Part shown: in pieces, positions 7,051 through 9,731 of the stretch
Numbering within the stretch: the stretch's first letter is position 1
Layout of the letters: each line of letters starts with the position of its first letter
Assembly (NCBI GenBank): GCA_029945495.1
Contig: JAQSCR010000529.1
Location: 1-9,731 of the forward strand
DNA: 9,731 bases
Direction of reading: 5' to 3'
DNA from: Pseudolabrys sp.
Lineage (GTDB): Bacteria; Pseudomonadota; Alphaproteobacteria; Rhizobiales; Xanthobacteraceae
Position numbers and translations under genes: made by a program
Notes under the pieces: generated by a model
Seen by the model: only the letters and a program-made list of their open reading frames with translations
The model's database searches: none
Told to the model about the DNA's origin: nothing

Positions 7051-7449
7051 CTATAACTTCCCGAACACCGCCACCACCAGGACGGCCTGCGCCAGAAATC
7101 CCACCGTGAAGGCCAGCGTGCGCAGCACCGGAATGCCGAGCGCATAGACGATGACATGCGCCAGCCGCGCCCAGAAATAGACCGCGCAGGCGATCGCCGT
7201 GCTCATGGTCGAGTGGCCCATGCTGTCGAGGATCAGCACCAAAGCGGCGAACGGCACCAGATTTTCCACCGCATTCGTGTGCGCGAAATAAAGCCGCTGC
7301 GCCCACGCCGCCTGCGGCTTGTCGTTGCGCGACGGATTAGCCATCGCGCCCATCAGGCCGCGCACCATGATGCGGTCCAGAGTATAGGGAATCCACAACA
7401 CCCCGGTCAGGATCACCGTCAACGTCAGCCACAAAAGTTCGCGCGTCAT
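7051..7449 (-). CDS. MAPEG-family integral membrane protein
   Basis: Member of the MAPEG family (membrane-associated proteins in eicosanoid and glutathione metabolism). Bacterial members are small four-helix membrane proteins; some have glutathione transferase or peroxidase activity, but most are uncharacterised. The 132-residue product fits the family length and has about four hydrophobic segments: near 5-22, 62-76, 80-103 and 108-129. The family signature is the block AWAQRLYFAHTNAVENLVPF (48-67), followed by YFWARLAHVIVYALGIPVLR. The ATG at 7447-7449 has a GGGAGA ribosome binding site. It is transcribed toward the aidB-like gene and divergently from the flavin reductase. Any glutathione-dependent role is inferred from the family only. 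Confidence 0.9.
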   Translation of the reverse strand: MTRELLWLTLTVILTGVLWIPYTLDRIMVRGLMGAMANPSRNDKPQAAWAQRLYFAHTNAVENLVPFAALVLILDSMGHSTMSTAIACAVYFWARLAHVIVYALGIPVLRTLAFTVGFLAQAVLVVAVFGKL

Positions 7450-7551
7450 CGTCGTCTCCCTGAAGCAAATTGCAAATCGGCGCCGTTTTCCCGCCGGACA
7501 CTAACCGATCCCGATGCGCGCGGCTATCGGCGCCACCGGCATGAAGGCCGG

Positions 7552-7580
7552 TTGTGCCGGTTCGGCCGGGGCCGTAAAAG
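7552..7580 (+). promoter_or_regulatory. Possible promoter of the flavin reductase gene
   Basis: TTGTGC (7552-7557) and TAAAAG (7575-7580) are separated by 17 bases, giving a predicted start near 7587 and a leader of about 30 bases. The match is moderate. It lies in the 168-base divergent gap between the MAPEG gene and this gene, and no clear operator was seen in that gap. Confidence 0.35.
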
Positions 7581-7617
7581 GGAAATCTGTCATTTCGTCA
7601 GAGGCGGATTCGAACCG

Positions 7618-8160
7618 ATGAGCGTGACCGCGACCAGGCCCCCGATCGACACCACATTGTTCCGGCGCGTTATGGGCTCGTTTACGACCGGCGTCACCGT
7701 CATCACCGTCGAAGCCGAGGATGACGTGCGCGGCATGACCGCGAACGCCTTCATGTCGGGCTCGCTGGTGCCGCCTTTGTGCATCATTTCGGTGGCGAAA
7801 AAGGCCCGCATGCACGACCTGCTGGAGAAGGTCGGTCATTTCGGCGTCAGTATGCTGGCGAAGGGGCAGGAGACGGTCAGCCAGCATTTCGCCCGGCAGG
7901 GCGCCACTGAGCCGGATCTGAGTTTCGAGCATATCGAAGGCATTCCGGTGCTGGCCGGCGTGAGCGCGTCGCTCGCCGCCGAGATCGACACCCGTCACGA
8001 CTGCGGCGATCACAGCCTGTTCATCGGCCGCGTCATCGGCTTGCGCGAATACAGCCGGCCACCGCTGGTTTATCACGGCGGCAAATACGCCACGCTGCAT
8101 TACAAGAAGGAAGTCCCGGCCGATCCGGCGATCGACTTCTGGGAACTAGAACACAACTGA
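7618..8160 (+). CDS. Flavin reductase-like FMN-binding protein
   Basis: Member of the flavin reductase-like domain family (HpaC/ActVB type). Such proteins use NAD(P)H to reduce FMN or FAD, usually to feed a partner monooxygenase. The 180-residue product is essentially one domain. It shows LFRRVMGSFTTGVTVIT (14-30), GMTANAFMSGSLVPPL (39-54) with the flavin-contacting T-A-N, SVAKKARMHDLL, a G-x-F-x-V segment, and DHSLFIGRV (131-139). The frame is open far upstream, but there it only runs antisense through the MAPEG gene; the ATG at 7618 starts just before the conserved domain. A purine-rich AGAGGCGG lies somewhat far upstream of that ATG. No monooxygenase gene adjoins it, so the partner is unknown. 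Its last 15 bases overlap the 3' end of the converging TSUP gene. Confidence 0.9.
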   Translation: MSVTATRPPIDTTLFRRVMGSFTTGVTVITVEAEDDVRGMTANAFMSGSLVPPLCIISVAKKARMHDLLEKVGHFGVSMLAKGQETVSQHFARQGATEPDLSFEHIEGIPVLAGVSASLAAEIDTRHDCGDHSLFIGRVIGLREYSRPPLVYHGGKYATLHYKKEVPADPAIDFWELEHN

Positions 8161-8931
8161 GCGGACGACGACGTAAAGCCCGACCGCGATCACGATCCCG
8201 GAAAAAATGCGGGTGAGCGCGTTCTTGTGGCCGGCGAGATGGCGCGCGAGCCGCGTGCCGAACAGACCGCCGAGCGCGCCGCCGATCACGAACAGCCCGG
8301 CAAGCGGCCAATCGACCAGTCCGGACCAGGCATAGCTGGCCGCGGTGGTCAGCCCGAAGGCGGTGACGGAAACCAGCGACGAGCCGATCGCATTGATCAG
8401 CGGCATGGCGGTGGCGCCGATCAGGCCGGGCACGATGAGAAAGCCGCCGCCGATTCCGAAAAATCCGGACAGCGCGCCGACCAGCAGACCCGCGCCAATG
8501 AGCGACGGCAACATCGTCGCCATGTTGGCGCGCGTCAGCGCCACTTCCGGATTGCCGCCGGATTTGCGCGGCCGCAGCATCGCGGCGCCGATAACGATCA
8601 TCAGCACGCCGAACAAAGTCAGCAGCCGCGTGCCGTCCACCATTTTTCCGAGCTGCGCGCCGCCAGCAGCGCCCGCGATCCCGGATAAAGCGAACACCAG
8701 CGCGCATGGCCATTTGACCGTATGGGCGCGGGCATGACCGGCGAGATTGGCGGCGGCGCTGGCGGCTACGGCGATCGCGCTGGTGCCGATGGCGACGTGC
8801 GGGGAGGACACGCCGACCACATAGACCAGCAACGGCACCGCCAGGATCGAACCGCCGCCGCCGACCAGCCCGAGCGTGAAGCCGACGAGGCTTCCGGAGC
8901 CAATCGCTAAGAGATCGTGCAAGATCGGCAT
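8146..8931 (-). CDS. TauE/SafE (TSUP) family permease
   Basis: Integral inner-membrane protein of the TSUP family, members of which move sulfite, thiosulfate, sulfoacetate or similar anions. The 261-residue product has the internal two-fold repeat of the family: GLVGGGGSILAVPLL (21-35) in the first half and SGFFGIGGGFLIVPGLI (155-171) in the second. About eight hydrophobic segments are visible. The start at 8931 is preceded by GAGGCGGCC. It lies 27 bases downstream of the rhodanese gene on the same strand, which in turn follows a BigR-like regulator, so it is probably the last gene of a sulfur-responsive operon. From that context the likely job is export of sulfite or thiosulfate made while clearing sulfide or persulfide; the substrate is inferred. 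Confidence 0.91.
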   Translation of the reverse strand: MPILHDLLAIGSGSLVGFTLGLVGGGGSILAVPLLVYVVGVSSPHVAIGTSAIAVAASAAANLAGHARAHTVKWPCALVFALSGIAGAAGGAQLGKMVDGTRLLTLFGVLMIVIGAAMLRPRKSGGNPEVALTRANMATMLPSLIGAGLLVGALSGFFGIGGGFLIVPGLIGATAMPLINAIGSSLVSVTAFGLTTAASYAWSGLVDWPLAGLFVIGGALGGLFGTRLARHLAGHKNALTRIFSGIVIAVGLYVVVRSVVF

Positions 8932-8958
8932 GGCCGCCTCATGGGTGCGCGGCTGGGC

Positions 8959-9339
8959 TTAGCGGAACAGAGCGGACAACCGGTTCAGGATGCGGCATCC
9001 GGTGGCGCCAGATTCCGTCTTGCCCGCGGGCCGGGCCGAGGTCGGCAGCCCGGCGCGTTTCCACGCCTCGATGCCGCCGCCGAGGATGTAAACCTCGCAC
9101 TGGCTGGCTGACGCAGCGAGACGCTGCGCATTCATGTTGGTGCGGGCACCGGATTTGCAGTGAAAGATCAGCACAGTGTCGCCGGTGCGCACCGGGTGCC
9201 GAGCGTCGATCTGTGACAGCGCGTGATGGCGGGCGCCCGGAATATTCTCGCCGGCGTGCTCGGCAGTCTCGCGGATATCGATCAGCACGGCGCCGGATTG
9301 CACGAGTTCGACGGCGCGTTCGGGGGTAACGGTCTTCAT
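8959..9339 (-). CDS. Single-domain rhodanese (sulfurtransferase)
   Basis: Rhodanese-fold sulfurtransferase, which carries a sulfane sulfur as a cysteine persulfide between donors such as thiosulfate or glutathione persulfide and acceptors such as cyanide, sulfite or glutathione. The 126-residue product has D21-I-R23 and IPGARH (33-38), the active-site loop HCKSGART with C61 in a C-x-x-G-x-R arrangement, and LGGGIEAWKRAGLP (86-99). A tail of about 27 residues after the domain carries an extra cysteine (C115); C81 is also present. No signal peptide is seen, so it should be cytoplasmic. The start has an AGGAG ribosome binding site seven bases before the ATG. It lies between the regulator (53-base gap) and the TSUP permease gene (27-base gap), consistent with one operon. 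Confidence 0.93.
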   Translation of the reverse strand: MKTVTPERAVELVQSGAVLIDIRETAEHAGENIPGARHHALSQIDARHPVRTGDTVLIFHCKSGARTNMNAQRLAASASQCEVYILGGGIEAWKRAGLPTSARPAGKTESGATGCRILNRLSALFR

Positions 9340-9392
9340 GGGTAGGCTCCTGTCAGTCGTTTGATATGGATGGTGTCTGTGCGGCGTGCGCT

Positions 9393-9731
9393 CTAGCGGC
9401 AGTAGATGTCTTTCAGCAGGGCCAGCAGGCGTGCCGCGTTCTGGTCGGCGATGCGGTAGAAAATGGTCTGCGCCTCACGCCGTGTGGCGAGCAGCCCGTC
9501 GTCGCGCATCTTGGCGAGATGTTGCGACAATGCCGACTGGCTCAAGTCGACCGCTTCGACCAGTCCTGTGACCGACATTTCGCCGGCCATCGACAGGCGG
9601 CACAAGATCAGCAGCCGGTTTTCGTTCGCCAGCAGTTTCAAAAGCCCGGTCGCTTCGCCGGCCTTGAGTTCCAGTTCGGCCATACCTTTATCGGCGGGGA
9701 CGGCGACGCGGCGGGCTGTCTTGGTCGTCAT
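9393..9731 (-). CDS. bigR: ArsR-family regulator, BigR/SqrR-like persulfide sensor
   Basis: Winged-helix repressor of the ArsR/SmtB family. The 112 residues visible hold a standard domain with LLKLLANENRLLILCRLS (30-47), the recognition region SQSALSQHLAKMRDDGLL (64-81), and a beta wing with TRREAQTIFYRI. Two cysteines stand out: C44 in LCRL and C111, the next-to-last residue. BigR of Xylella/Agrobacterium and SqrR of Rhodobacter carry cysteines in these same two places, and they form a disulfide or polysulfide link that releases DNA when reactive sulfur rises. ArsR-type metal-binding motifs such as ELCVCDL are absent. The following rhodanese and TSUP genes fit the BigR regulon. The ATG is the last three bases of the window, so a more upstream start cannot be excluded, and the promoter and operator lie outside. 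Confidence 0.88.
   Translation of the reverse strand: MTTKTARRVAVPADKGMAELELKAGEATGLLKLLANENRLLILCRLSMAGEMSVTGLVEAVDLSQSALSQHLAKMRDDGLLATRREAQTIFYRIADQNAARLLALLKDIYCR

Noticed and set aside
7156..7617. N-terminal extension of the flavin reductase by 154 codons
   Set aside because: That stretch only runs antisense to the MAPEG gene and through the divergent promoter region; the domain is complete from the ATG at 7618.

Overview
The window is GC-rich, gene-dense DNA that looks like an alphaproteobacterium of the Hyphomicrobiales (Bradyrhizobium / Rhodopseudomonas / Pseudolabrys type). Three things point there: the ParE, ArgC and AidB-like proteins, two kinds of dispersed palindromic intergenic repeat resembling those common in that group, and a BigR-type sulfur regulator. 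This is an inference from memory of these families; no search was run.

Layout. At the left edge, a short possible gene end and a hairpin repeat precede parE (minus strand; topoisomerase IV subunit B). Divergent from it is a DedA-family membrane protein. A GC hairpin terminator separates that gene from an exported GlcG/HbpS-type (DUF336) protein on the minus strand. About 550 bases with no conventional gene follow. Their right half holds a strong sigma-70 type promoter whose predicted +1 is the A of an ATG. That ATG opens a 24-codon ORF with four consecutive arginine codons, just upstream of argC. This looks like a leaderless arginine leader peptide with an attenuator-like region, and it is the most interesting thing in the window.

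After argC come an AidB-like acyl-CoA dehydrogenase, a convergent MAPEG membrane protein, and a flavin reductase. The AidB-like gene has a copy of the same palindromic repeat on each side. The right end is a minus-strand operon: an ArsR-family regulator with two cysteines placed as in BigR/SqrR persulfide sensors, a single-domain rhodanese, and a TauE/SafE (TSUP) permease. Together they suggest a small sulfide/persulfide response unit, although the persulfide dioxygenase often found in such operons is not inside the window.

Most of the window is ordinary chromosomal housekeeping or accessory metabolism. The argC leader, the paired repeats around aidB, the reduced sulfur operon and an altered conserved position in the DedA protein are the points worth a second look.
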